A stretch of 46,852 bases of DNA from contig JAVBQJ010000065.1 of assembly GCA_031549115.1 (NCBI GenBank), forward strand, positions 1 through 46,852. The letters run 5' to 3'. This document shows positions 33,447-41,484 of the stretch, piece by piece. The translations under genes were made by a program, and so were the position numbers. Position 1 is the stretch's first letter; every line of letters begins with the position of its first letter. The DNA comes from JAVBQJ01 sp031549115. GTDB lineage: Bacteria > Verrucomicrobiota > Lentisphaeria > Victivallales > Victivallaceae. Below the pieces are notes generated by a model, which searched no databases, was not told the origin of the DNA, and worked only from the letters and a program-made list of their open reading frames with translations.

Positions 33447-34421
33447 ATGGACAACACAGATGCCGCTTGCATTTCCGCCTCAACGGGAAAAAAGCACTCG
33501 AAGATCGCCGTCATCGGCGCCGGCGCCGTCGGCGCCACCACCGCCTACTCGATCGCGATGAAGAATTTAGTTTCCGAATTGGTGATTATCGATGTGAATA
33601 CCGATAAGGCCGAGGGCGAGGCGATGGACATCAACCACAGCCTTTCCATTCTGGGGGAGATGAACGTTCACTGCGGCGGCTACAGCGACATCAAAGACTG
33701 CAGTGTCATTATCGTGGCGGCGGGAGTGAGCAGAAAGCCGGGCGAAACCCGGCTCGATCTGGCGAAGAAAAATGTCGCCATTGCCAAAGACATCACCCGT
33801 AACATCATGGAGTATTATAACGGCGGCGTCATCATGGTGGTATCGAACCCGGTCGACGTCATCACCTACGTGATTCAAAAGGAAAGCGGCTTGCCCCGGG
33901 GCGTTGTTTTCGGTACCGGCACGGTGCTGGACAGCGCGCGCTTCCGCCGCATTCTCAGCGTCAGACTCGGCGTCGACGTCAAAAACGTGCATGGCTTCAT
34001 CGCCGGCGAACACGGCGACAGCCAGTTTGCGGTCTGGAGTTCGGTTCACATCGGCGGCATGGCGCTGGACGAATACTGCAAGGCGCAGAATATCCCCATC
34101 GACAAAGCGCAGGTCGAGGACGAGGTGATGAAGTCCGGCGCGGAGGTCATCAAAAGGAAGGGTGCGACCTATTACGCCATTGCCTCCATTGCCGCCTATC
34201 TGGCCGAGGTGATCATAAAAGACCGGAAGAGCATTTTCTTCACCAGCAATCTGGCGGACGGGTTCTATGGCCTGAACGATCTGTGCCTGAGTCTGCCGAA
34301 CGTCCTGGGCATGAACGGCGCGGAGTCGACGATTCACTTCAAATTCACGGACGAAGAGCTCGCCAAGCTGCGGAAATCGGCGAACGCGATCAAAGCGGTT
34401 ATCAACGAAACTTACAAATAA
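33447..34421 (+). CDS. L-lactate/malate dehydrogenase family protein
   Basis: The 324-residue cytoplasmic NAD enzyme has the Rossmann loop IAVIGAGAVGATTAYSIA, the active-site GFIAGEHGDSQFAVWSS (catalytic His), and the substrate loop GVSRKPGETRLDLAKKN. The residue just before KPGETR is Arg96, where classical LDHs have Gln and MDHs have Arg; the rest of the loop (GETRLDL) is LDH-like, and similar R-KPGETR sequences are annotated as LDH in gut Firmicutes. It could make lactate from pyruvate or interconvert malate and oxaloacetate. It is 9 bp upstream of malic enzyme. The ribosome-binding site is weak. Confidence 0.88.
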   Translation: MDNTDAACISASTGKKHSKIAVIGAGAVGATTAYSIAMKNLVSELVIIDVNTDKAEGEAMDINHSLSILGEMNVHCGGYSDIKDCSVIIVAAGVSRKPGETRLDLAKKNVAIAKDITRNIMEYYNGGVIMVVSNPVDVITYVIQKESGLPRGVVFGTGTVLDSARFRRILSVRLGVDVKNVHGFIAGEHGDSQFAVWSSVHIGGMALDEYCKAQNIPIDKAQVEDEVMKSGAEVIKRKGATYYAIASIAAYLAEVIIKDRKSIFFTSNLADGFYGLNDLCLSLPNVLGMNGAESTIHFKFTDEELAKLRKSANAIKAVINETYK

Positions 34422-34430
34422 GGCAGTCAT

Positions 34431-35603
34431 ATGTACCACAAAGGAATGTCGCTTCAGAAGCACAAAGAATGGCTGGGCAAAATCGAGATCGCCTGCCGCA
34501 TGGAGCTCAATAACAAGGATGACCTTTCCGTAGCCTACACGCCGGGCGTCGCCGTGCCATGTCTGGAGATATCGCAGGATGTGGACTTGTCCTATACCTA
34601 CACCCGCAGAGGCAATCTCGTCGCCGTCGTGACCGACGGTACCGCGGTCCTGGGGCTGGGGGATATCGGCCCGGAGGCGGGTATGCCGGTCATGGAGGGC
34701 AAGTGCGTGTTGTTCAAACGCTTCGGCGACGTGGACGCGTTTCCGTTGTGCGTGCGTTCCAAAAGCGTCGACGATATCGTAAAAACGGTGGAACTGCTTG
34801 CCGGTTCGTTCGGCGGCATCAATCTCGAGGACATTTCCGCACCCCGCTGCTTCGAGATCGAAAAACGCCTCAAGGCGGTCTGCGATATTCCGATTTTTCA
34901 CGACGACCAGCATGGTACGGCGGTCGTCACCCTCGCGGCGATACTCAACGCGCTGAAGTTGGTCAAAAAGAATCTTTCCGACCTGTCGGTGGTCATCAAC
35001 GGTTCCGGTGCGGCTGGCATCGCAATCACCAAGCTGTTGATGAGCACGGGGCTGAAGAAGGTCATACTTTGCGACACCAAGGGCGCCATTTACAAGGGCC
35101 GTCCCGGCCTCAATGCGATCAAAGAGGAGATGGCGGAAATCTCGAATCTCGAAATGAAAAAGGGGTTGCTCCAGGATGTGATTGCCGGCGCCGATGTATT
35201 TATCGGTGTCTCCGCTCCCGGTACTTTGACCGCCGAAATGGTCAAGACCATGGCGCAGGATCCGATCGTTTTCGCGATGGCCAACCCCGTTCCCGAGATC
35301 ATGCCCGACGAAGCCAAGGCGGCAGGGGTGAAAATCATGGGGACCGGGCGGAGCGACTTCCCGAATCAGATCAATAACGTGCTGGCGTTTCCCGGAATTT
35401 TCCGCGGCACCCTGGACGTCCGCGCCAGCGACATCAACGACGCGATGAAAATCGCCGCGGCCAAGGCCATTGCGGGAGTGATTCCCGAAAACGAACTGAC
35501 CTGCGATTATATCATCCCCGATACTTTCAACAACAAGGTCAAGGACGCGGTGGCGAAAGCGGTCGCGCAGGCGGCAAGAGATACCAGGGTGGCGAGAATA
35601 TAA
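34431..35603 (+). CDS. NAD(P)-dependent malic enzyme
   Basis: Malic enzyme decarboxylates malate to pyruvate with reduction of NAD(P). The 390-residue size is that of the short bacterial form without a phosphotransacetylase domain. Motifs are DLSVAYTPGVAVPCLEI, VTDGTAVLGLGDIGPEAGMPVMEGK, the metal-binding FHDDQHGTAVVTLAAILNAL, the NAD loop INGSGAAGIAITKLL, and AMANPVPEIMPDEA. ATG 34431 is used; ATG 34446 is an alternative. Together with the upstream dehydrogenase and ppdK it covers the malate-pyruvate-PEP node. hypF begins 26 bp later with no terminator. Confidence 0.95.
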   Translation: MYHKGMSLQKHKEWLGKIEIACRMELNNKDDLSVAYTPGVAVPCLEISQDVDLSYTYTRRGNLVAVVTDGTAVLGLGDIGPEAGMPVMEGKCVLFKRFGDVDAFPLCVRSKSVDDIVKTVELLAGSFGGINLEDISAPRCFEIEKRLKAVCDIPIFHDDQHGTAVVTLAAILNALKLVKKNLSDLSVVINGSGAAGIAITKLLMSTGLKKVILCDTKGAIYKGRPGLNAIKEEMAEISNLEMKKGLLQDVIAGADVFIGVSAPGTLTAEMVKTMAQDPIVFAMANPVPEIMPDEAKAAGVKIMGTGRSDFPNQINNVLAFPGIFRGTLDVRASDINDAMKIAAAKAIAGVIPENELTCDYIIPDTFNNKVKDAVAKAVAQAARDTRVARI

Positions 35604-35629
35604 CTCTCCCCCTGCAACGGTGGATTGCG

Positions 35630-37939
35630 ATGGAGCCGGTGGAACTTTTACAACAAAAGGTACTGCTGCGCGGAATTGTGGAAGGCGTGGGAATGCGTCC
35701 CGCCCTGTTCCGGCTGGCGCGGAAACTACGGTTGGCCGGCTGGGTCCGCAATCGCTCGCGCGAAGTCGAAGTGCTCTGGCAGGGCGGCGCCGCCGATCTG
35801 GCGCGCGCCCGGCGTGAGCTCGTCGGCGCTTTGCCGCCCGGAAGCCGTATCGACATCCTGGAGTTCGGGCCGCCGGAAGCGGTGACGGCGCGGGAATACT
35901 GCGGCGAATTTTCGATCCGGGAGGAGGCCGGCGCCGCCGGATCGGTCAATTTGCTGACGCCGCCGGACCGCGCTTTGTGCGCGGCGTGCCGGACAGAACT
36001 GTACGAGTGCAACGACCGTCACTTTCACCATGCATTCAACGGTTGCGCCGCTTGCGGACCGCGCGCGACCGTGATCGATTCCTTGCCTTACGAGCGCCAG
36101 GCTACCGCGTGGCGCGATTTCCCGCTCTGCCCGGCGTGCCGGTACGAATACGAAAATCCTGCCGACCGCCGCTTTCACATCGAGGGCATCAGTTGCCCGG
36201 AATGCGGTCCTGTGCTGGAATTGCTGGCGCCGGACGGTGCGCCGGTGGCATCGGCGGAAGCGGCGCTGGAGGCGGCCGCAAGCGCGTTGCGGGCGGGAAA
36301 AATTCTGGCGTTGAAGGGTGTCGGCGGTTTTCAACTGCTGGCGGATCCGCGTTGCCGCGAGGCGCTGACGGCGCTGCGAAAGCGCAAACACCGCCCCGAT
36401 AAACCGTTGGCCTTGATGGCGGCCGATCCGGAAACCGTCTCGCGCTATTTTACTCTTTCTCCGGCGTTGCGCGAAGCTCTGGAGGATCCGGCGGCGCCGA
36501 TTGTATTGGCGCCATGGCGTGCCGGCGGCGATTTTCATCCGGAATTGTTGGCTCCCGACCGGCCGGAGGAGGCGGGCGTGATGCTTCCCGCTTCGCCGCT
36601 GCACGAATTGCTGATGCGGTCGTTCGGCGGGCCGCTTCTGGTGGCGACCAGCGGCAATGCCGCCGGCGCCCCCCCGGCGCTGACTACGGAAGCGGCATTG
36701 CGGGAGCTGGCGGGAATTGCCGACTTGTTTTTGACTCACAACCGCGCCATCCGCTGGCGGCATGACGATTCGCTGGCGGTGGAAAACGGCGGCGTCAGCC
36801 AGTTGTGGCGGCGGGCGCGCGGCTGCGGCTGGGCGTTGGAACATGTTTCCGGCGGCGATGTCCGTCGTCCGGTGCTGGCATTGGGCGGCGCGCAAAAGAA
36901 TACCTTCGCCGCCGCCGGACGCGGCTGGCTGCTGCTGTCGCCGCACCATGGCGAATTGGAGGCGGAGGCCGCCGCCGCCGAGTGGGAGGAGGCGTTGCGC
37001 CGGACCGTTTCGCAACTGGCGGAGACGCCGGAGTGTATCGCCGTCGACGCCCATCCGGATTATTACAGCTCCCTTTTCGGCCGGAAGCTGGCGCAGGAGT
37101 GGGCGCTGCCGCTGGTCGCTGTGCCGCACCACGCCGCGCATGCGCTGGCGGGACTGTACGAATCCGGTTTCCCGGAGGCGCTGGCGCTGGTGTTCGACGG
37201 TTCCGGTTGGGGAATGGATGGAACTTTGTGGGGGGCGGAATTGTTCCGCATCGGCCGGGAGTCGGGGATCCGGCGCCTGGCCTCTTTCGCTCCGGTGCCG
37301 TTGCCGGGCGGGGCGGCGGCGATCCGCGACTGCCGCCGCCAATGGCTCGGACGGCTATGGGCGGCCGGAGTGCCGGAATTCGAGGCGGCACGGCAGTGCA
37401 CGCTGCCCGTTCCGGTGGTGGAAACCCTTTACCGGCAGTGCGCCGCCGGTGTGAATGCGCCGTTGTCTTCGGCCGCCGGGCGCTTGTTCGACGCGTTCGC
37501 GGCGCGGCTGGGGCTGGCGCCGGAGCGCGTCAGTTACGAAGGGCAGGCGGCGATCCGGCTCGAGGCGGCGGCGTGGCGCGAGCCCGCCGGAAGTGTCCGG
37601 CCGTTTCCGTGGGAGAAGCGGATCGAAAACGGATTGCTGCGGATCGACTGGACGCCGTTGTGGCATGAGCCGCTGACGCGGCATGTTTCACCGGCGCGCG
37701 ACTTTCATGGCGCGGTTACCGACGCGGCGCTGGCGATGCTGGAGCATGCCGGAGAAGCGTTGCCGGTGCTGCTGACCGGCGGGGTGATGCAGAACCGGCT
37801 CCTGACCGCGCTGTTGGCCGAAGAGCTGCGGAAACGCGGCCGGTGTTGTTGGCTGCCGCGGCGGATTCCGCCCAATGACGGCGGTATCGCGGTCGGCCAG
37901 ATTTTCTGGGACGGATGGAATTTCGAAGAAACGAAGTAA
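35630..37939 (+). CDS. hypF: Carbamoyltransferase HypF (hydrogenase maturation)
   Basis: HypF makes the carbamoyl group that becomes the CN ligands of NiFe hydrogenase. The 769-residue protein has an N-terminal acylphosphatase domain (LRGIVEGVGMRPALFRLA), four zinc-finger CxxC pairs (Cys117/120, 139/142, 167/170, 189/192), a YrdC-like domain (LKGVGGFQLLADPR...RKRKHRPDKPLALM), and a C-terminal Kae1-like domain (VDAHPDYYSS, VPHHAAHALAGLYE, LTGGVMQNRLL). It is complete. It opens the hyp block, which runs F-C-D-E-A-B, and is probably transcribed with malic enzyme. Confidence 0.97.
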   Translation: MEPVELLQQKVLLRGIVEGVGMRPALFRLARKLRLAGWVRNRSREVEVLWQGGAADLARARRELVGALPPGSRIDILEFGPPEAVTAREYCGEFSIREEAGAAGSVNLLTPPDRALCAACRTELYECNDRHFHHAFNGCAACGPRATVIDSLPYERQATAWRDFPLCPACRYEYENPADRRFHIEGISCPECGPVLELLAPDGAPVASAEAALEAAASALRAGKILALKGVGGFQLLADPRCREALTALRKRKHRPDKPLALMAADPETVSRYFTLSPALREALEDPAAPIVLAPWRAGGDFHPELLAPDRPEEAGVMLPASPLHELLMRSFGGPLLVATSGNAAGAPPALTTEAALRELAGIADLFLTHNRAIRWRHDDSLAVENGGVSQLWRRARGCGWALEHVSGGDVRRPVLALGGAQKNTFAAAGRGWLLLSPHHGELEAEAAAAEWEEALRRTVSQLAETPECIAVDAHPDYYSSLFGRKLAQEWALPLVAVPHHAAHALAGLYESGFPEALALVFDGSGWGMDGTLWGAELFRIGRESGIRRLASFAPVPLPGGAAAIRDCRRQWLGRLWAAGVPEFEAARQCTLPVPVVETLYRQCAAGVNAPLSSAAGRLFDAFAARLGLAPERVSYEGQAAIRLEAAAWREPAGSVRPFPWEKRIENGLLRIDWTPLWHEPLTRHVSPARDFHGAVTDAALAMLEHAGEALPVLLTGGVMQNRLLTALLAEELRKRGRCCWLPRRIPPNDGGIAVGQIFWDGWNFEETK

Positions 37940-37955
37940 TTTGTGTTGTATTTCC

Positions 37956-37984
37956 TTGCTTTTAAGGGAGTGTGGGGCTATATT
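37956..37984 (+). promoter_or_regulatory. Internal promoter before hypC
   Basis: TTGCTT (37956-37961), 17 bp, TATATT (37979-37984), in a 118-bp AT-richer gap between hypF and hypC. It matches the TTGCNN-17-TATANT form seen upstream of lepA and the alcohol dehydrogenase. It would give the hypCDEAB-ech genes their own start, with a leader of about 65 nt. Confidence 0.6.
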
Positions 37985-38057
37985 GAGTTTATGTGTGCGG
38001 TTTACTATCGCGTTGATCACGTGTTTTCTGGAAGTATTCGGAACCGGGAGTTTGGGT

Positions 38058-38282
38058 ATGTGTGTGGCACTGCCGATGAAGATAGTGGAGTTGCAGCCGG
38101 AGGCGCATGGCAAGGTGGCATATGGCGGCCTCGAACGGCGCGTCAGTTTGCGTTTGCTGGAGCATTGCGCGGTCGGCGATTACGTATTGGTGCATGCCGG
38201 ATTCGCGATCGAGCGGATCGATCGGGACAAGGCTCTGGAACAGTTGCAGCTTTTTCGGGAGATGGAACAGGGATTGTCATGA
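38058..38282 (+). CDS. hypC: Hydrogenase assembly chaperone HypC
   Basis: HypC is the small chaperone that, with HypD, carries the Fe(CN)2CO group to the large subunit. The protein of 74 residues begins with the invariant MCxAxP motif (MCVALPMKIVEL), whose Cys2 binds iron. It continues with AYGGLERRVSLRLLEHCAVGDYVLVHAGFAIERID. The start at 38058 is set by the required Met-Cys and a GGGAG site; the longer frame upstream is not coding. It overlaps hypD by 4 bp. Confidence 0.96.
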   Translation: MCVALPMKIVELQPEAHGKVAYGGLERRVSLRLLEHCAVGDYVLVHAGFAIERIDRDKALEQLQLFREMEQGLS

Positions 38283-39334
38283 TGCAGATGCCGGTTGTTT
38301 TCTGGCGCGATACATTGCGCGCCGCCGCAGCCCGGCTTGAACGCCCGGTCCGATTAATGGAGGTATGCGGCAGTCACAGTTTCGCCGTGGCGAAATACGG
38401 GTTGCGCGCGTTGCTGCCGGAGTCGGTCCGGCTGCTTGCCGGGCCCGGTTGCCCGGTCTGTGTGTCCGGCCCCGGTTTCATCGACCGGGCCATCCTGTTG
38501 GCCCGCCGTGGTGTCAAGGTGGCGGTATTCGGCGACCTCTTGCGCATCCCCGGTTCGGCCGGAACGCTGCAGGGGGAAACCGGACTGCTGGTGATTTATT
38601 CTCCCGAAGAAGCGCTCGACTACGCCTGTAGCCATCCACAACAGGAAGTGGTGCTGGCGGCGGTCGGCTTCGAACCGACTTTGAGTGCGGGCGCGGCGAT
38701 TCTCGAGGCGGCGGCGCAGCGGAATCTGGTTAACTTCTCGATGCTTTGCGATTTCAAGCGGATCCGGCCGGTGCTCGGGCTGCTGGCGGCGGATACGGAC
38801 ACCCGGCTGGACGGGTTTTTGCTGCCTGGCCATGTGGCGTCGGTGATCGGCGAACAGGGCTTCGCCGGTCTGGCGCTGCCCGGTGTGATTTCCGGTTTCG
38901 CGGCGGAAAATATATTGCATTCGATTTTGTCGTTGCTGGAAGCGATCGGCGCCGGAGCGGCCGGAGTCCGGAATAATTACCCCGAAGCGGTGGAAACTGT
39001 GGGGAACCGGGCGGCACTGGCCTTGATCGATCATTGTTTCGTGCCCGGCGCGAGCGAATGGCGCGGATTGGGCAAGGTGGTCGACGGCGGTTGGTTGATC
39101 CGGCCGGAATTCCGCCGATTCGATGCCGCTGTCCGGTTTGAACTGCCGGCGGCGGAGGCGCGGGAGCCGGAGGGGTGCCGTTGCGGCATGGTGCTGCGCG
39201 GTGCGTTGCTCCCCGAGGAGTGCCCATTGTTCGGGCGCGGCTGTACCCCCGGACAACCGGTCGGCGCGTGCATGGTCTCGGGCGAGGGGGCTTGCGCCGC
39301 CGCGTTTCGTTACCGGGAGGCGGGGGACGTATGA
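38279..39334 (+). CDS. hypD: Hydrogenase formation protein HypD
   Basis: HypD is the iron-sulfur scaffold on which Fe(CN)2CO is assembled with HypC. The 351-residue protein keeps the key cysteines: EVCGSH (Cys30), GPGCPVC (Cys58, Cys61) and the C-terminal cluster CRCG...CPLFGRGCTPGQPVGACMVSGEGACAA. Three normally stable motifs differ: CGGH is CGSH, GFETT is GFEPT (130-134), and FGDxxRVPG is FGDLLRIPG. Start ATGATG at 38279 overlaps the hypC stop; the longer upstream frame is rejected. It overlaps hypE by 4 bp. Confidence 0.95.
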   Translation: MMQMPVVFWRDTLRAAAARLERPVRLMEVCGSHSFAVAKYGLRALLPESVRLLAGPGCPVCVSGPGFIDRAILLARRGVKVAVFGDLLRIPGSAGTLQGETGLLVIYSPEEALDYACSHPQQEVVLAAVGFEPTLSAGAAILEAAAQRNLVNFSMLCDFKRIRPVLGLLAADTDTRLDGFLLPGHVASVIGEQGFAGLALPGVISGFAAENILHSILSLLEAIGAGAAGVRNNYPEAVETVGNRAALALIDHCFVPGASEWRGLGKVVDGGWLIRPEFRRFDAAVRFELPAAEAREPEGCRCGMVLRGALLPEECPLFGRGCTPGQPVGACMVSGEGACAAAFRYREAGDV

Positions 39335-40326
39335 GCGAATTCATCACCATGGCCCATGGCGGCGGCGGCGGCGCTGAAACCGAATGGATCGCCGCGGAAA
39401 TTCTCACCCGCTTCGGCGACGGGCCGCTGGCGGGGTTGCCGGACAGCGCGCTGCTGGATGGCGAATTGGTGTTTTCGACCGACAGCTTTGTGGTCAGTCC
39501 CCGGTTTTTTCCGGGCGGCGACATCGGCAAACTGGCGGTCTGCGGTACGGTGAACGATATTTATATGGGGGGCGGGATTCCGCGTTACCTGTCGCTGGCG
39601 TTGATTATCGAGGAGGGCTTCCCGCGTGAAGAGCTGGGACGGATCCTCGACTCGGTGGCGGCGGCGGCACGGAGTTGCCGTGTCACGGTCGCCACCGGCG
39701 ACACCAAGGTGGTGCCGCGCGGCGGTGTGGACGGCGTCTATTTGAACACCGCCGGTATCGGCCGACGCAATCCGATGTTGCGGCTCGGCCGCGACCGCTT
39801 TCAGCCGGGGGACCGGATTCTGGTCAATGGCGGGATCGGCGAACATGGCATGGCGATTCTGGCGGCGCGGCACGGGCTGGGCGGCGCGGGGGTGAAAAGC
39901 GACTGCGCCGGGCTGGGCCCATTTGTCGAAGCGGCGCTGGCGGTTGCGCCGGACGCGGTGAAGTTCATGCGCGATCCGACCCGGGGCGGCGTCGGCGCTG
40001 TCGTTCAGGAGGTGGTTGCCGGAAGCGATGCCGGTGCGGTGTTGCGCGAAGCGTCGCTGCCGCTGCGGCCGGAATTCCGGGCGATGAGCGAATTGCTCGG
40101 CATCGACCCGTTGTTCGTCGCCTGCGAGGGACGAATGGTGTTGGTGGCCGACCCGGAGGCGAGTGAGGCGATTCTGGCCGCGTGGCGGCAGTTGCCCGAT
40201 GGCGAACTTGCCGGTGAAATCGGTGCACTCTCCGCCGACGCCTGCCGGGTGGTGCTGGAGGGCGAATGGGGCGGGCGCCGTCTGTTGATTGTGCCGGACG
40301 GCGAACAGCTGCCCCGGATCTGTTGA
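39331..40326 (+). CDS. hypE: Carbamoyl dehydratase HypE
   Basis: HypE dehydrates the thiocarbamate on its own C-terminal Cys to thiocyanate, the CN donor. The 331-residue protein has the AIR-synthase-like fold with MAHGGGGGAE, DGELVFSTDSFVVSPRFFPGGDIG, CGTVNDIYMGGGIP, TGDTKVV and RDPTRGGVGAVVQEV. It ends in the required PRIC, supplying the reactive Cys. The start follows GGGAGGCGG and sits in the hypD stop. The open frame further upstream is antisense-like shadow inside hypD. Confidence 0.97.
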   Translation: MSEFITMAHGGGGGAETEWIAAEILTRFGDGPLAGLPDSALLDGELVFSTDSFVVSPRFFPGGDIGKLAVCGTVNDIYMGGGIPRYLSLALIIEEGFPREELGRILDSVAAAARSCRVTVATGDTKVVPRGGVDGVYLNTAGIGRRNPMLRLGRDRFQPGDRILVNGGIGEHGMAILAARHGLGGAGVKSDCAGLGPFVEAALAVAPDAVKFMRDPTRGGVGAVVQEVVAGSDAGAVLREASLPLRPEFRAMSELLGIDPLFVACEGRMVLVADPEASEAILAAWRQLPDGELAGEIGALSADACRVVLEGEWGGRRLLIVPDGEQLPRIC

Positions 40327-40336
40327 GGAGGCGGCG

Positions 40337-40687
40337 ATGCATGAGTTATCGATTGCGGAGGCTTTGCTCACGACGTTGACAGCCTGGCAGAAAGAGCACG
40401 GCGGCGTGATCCTGCGGGTGCGGGTGAAGGCGGGGCGGTTGGCGGGAATCGATCCGGCGGCATTGCGTTTCGCGTGGCCGATGGCGGTTACGCACGCGGT
40501 TCCGGCGGTGGCCGGCTGCGAATTGGAAGTGGAAATGTTGCCGCTGGCGCTGCGTTGCGCCGCGTGCGGCGAGGTGACGATGACGGAAAAATTACAGTTG
40601 ATTTGTCCGGCCTGCGGTGAACAATCGCTGCGCCGCCAGGGGGGTAGAGAATTGTTGATTCAGGATATTGAGGTGGAACATGTGTAA
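40337..40687 (+). CDS. hypA: Hydrogenase nickel incorporation protein HypA
   Basis: HypA delivers nickel to the large subunit together with HypB. The 116-residue protein starts with the nickel-binding MHELSIAEALL, whose N-terminal Met-His is essential and fixes the start at 40337. It carries a zinc site CAAC...CPAC (RCAACGEVTM, ICPACGEQSLRRQGG) and the usual acidic end LIQDIEVEHV. GAGGAGG precedes it. It overlaps hypB by 8 bp. Confidence 0.97.
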   Translation: MHELSIAEALLTTLTAWQKEHGGVILRVRVKAGRLAGIDPAALRFAWPMAVTHAVPAVAGCELEVEMLPLALRCAACGEVTMTEKLQLICPACGEQSLRRQGGRELLIQDIEVEHV

Positions 40688-41462
40688 AAATTGCGGTTGC
40701 GACGACAGCCACGCGCATCATCACCATGAACACGGCGGCGAATCGCACGTTCATTACGATGCCGACGGCAAAGCGTATACGCACCGGCACGAACACGAAC
40801 CGGCCGGAAAGGTTTTCTCGCTGGAGAGCGCGGTATTGGCGGCCAATGACAGTGTGGCCGAGGCGAACCGGGCGTGGTTCCGGGAGCGCGGCATCACCGC
40901 CTTTAATCTGATTTCCTCGCCCGGCTCCGGCAAGACGCTGTTGTTGGAAAAGACGCTCGACGCATTGCATCTGGCGGGTATTCCAACCGCGGTGATCGTC
41001 GGCGACCAATACGGCGAAGCCGATGCCGCGCGCTTGCGCAACCGCGGCGCGGCGGTGACCCAGATTCAAACGCACGACAGCTGCCACTTGAACGCCGGAC
41101 AGCTCCAGACGGTATTGGCGGACGCGGTTCCGGCCGGTACCCGGCTGGTGTTGATCGAAAATGTCGGCAACCTGGTCTGCCCGGTCGCATTCGACCTCGG
41201 CGAAGATGCCAAAATCGCGTTGTTGTCGACACCGGAGGGGGAAGAGAAACCGCTCAAGTATCCGGGTTTGTTTGCGGTGGCCGCGCTGGTATTGTTGACG
41301 AAAATGGACCTCGCGCCGGTGTTGGAGTGGGACCGGGAGCTGTGCCTGGCCAATCTGCGTACGGTGAATCCGGACGCGATCGTGTTGGAGGTATCGGCGC
41401 GCCGGGGCGGCGGTATGGATGGCTGGATCGATTTTTTGAAGTGTAATTTGCGATCGAAATAA
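40680..41462 (+). CDS. hypB: Hydrogenase nickel incorporation GTPase HypB
   Basis: HypB is the GTPase that powers nickel insertion. The 260-residue protein begins with the high-affinity nickel motif MCKNCGC and a His-rich stretch (HAHHHHEHGGESHVHYDADGKAYTHRHEHE). It continues with the P-loop SSPGSGKT (79-86), VGDQYGEADAARL, the HLNAGQL metal motif, LIENVGNLVCP, and the G4 motif LLTKMDL. The ATG at 40680 is set by the MCxxCGC motif. echA follows after 22 bp with no terminator, so maturation and structural genes are linked. Confidence 0.97.
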   Translation: MCKNCGCDDSHAHHHHEHGGESHVHYDADGKAYTHRHEHEPAGKVFSLESAVLAANDSVAEANRAWFRERGITAFNLISSPGSGKTLLLEKTLDALHLAGIPTAVIVGDQYGEADAARLRNRGAAVTQIQTHDSCHLNAGQLQTVLADAVPAGTRLVLIENVGNLVCPVAFDLGEDAKIALLSTPEGEEKPLKYPGLFAVAALVLLTKMDLAPVLEWDRELCLANLRTVNPDAIVLEVSARRGGGMDGWIDFLKCNLRSK

Positions 41463-41484
41463 CATAAAAAACAGGGAGTGAAAC

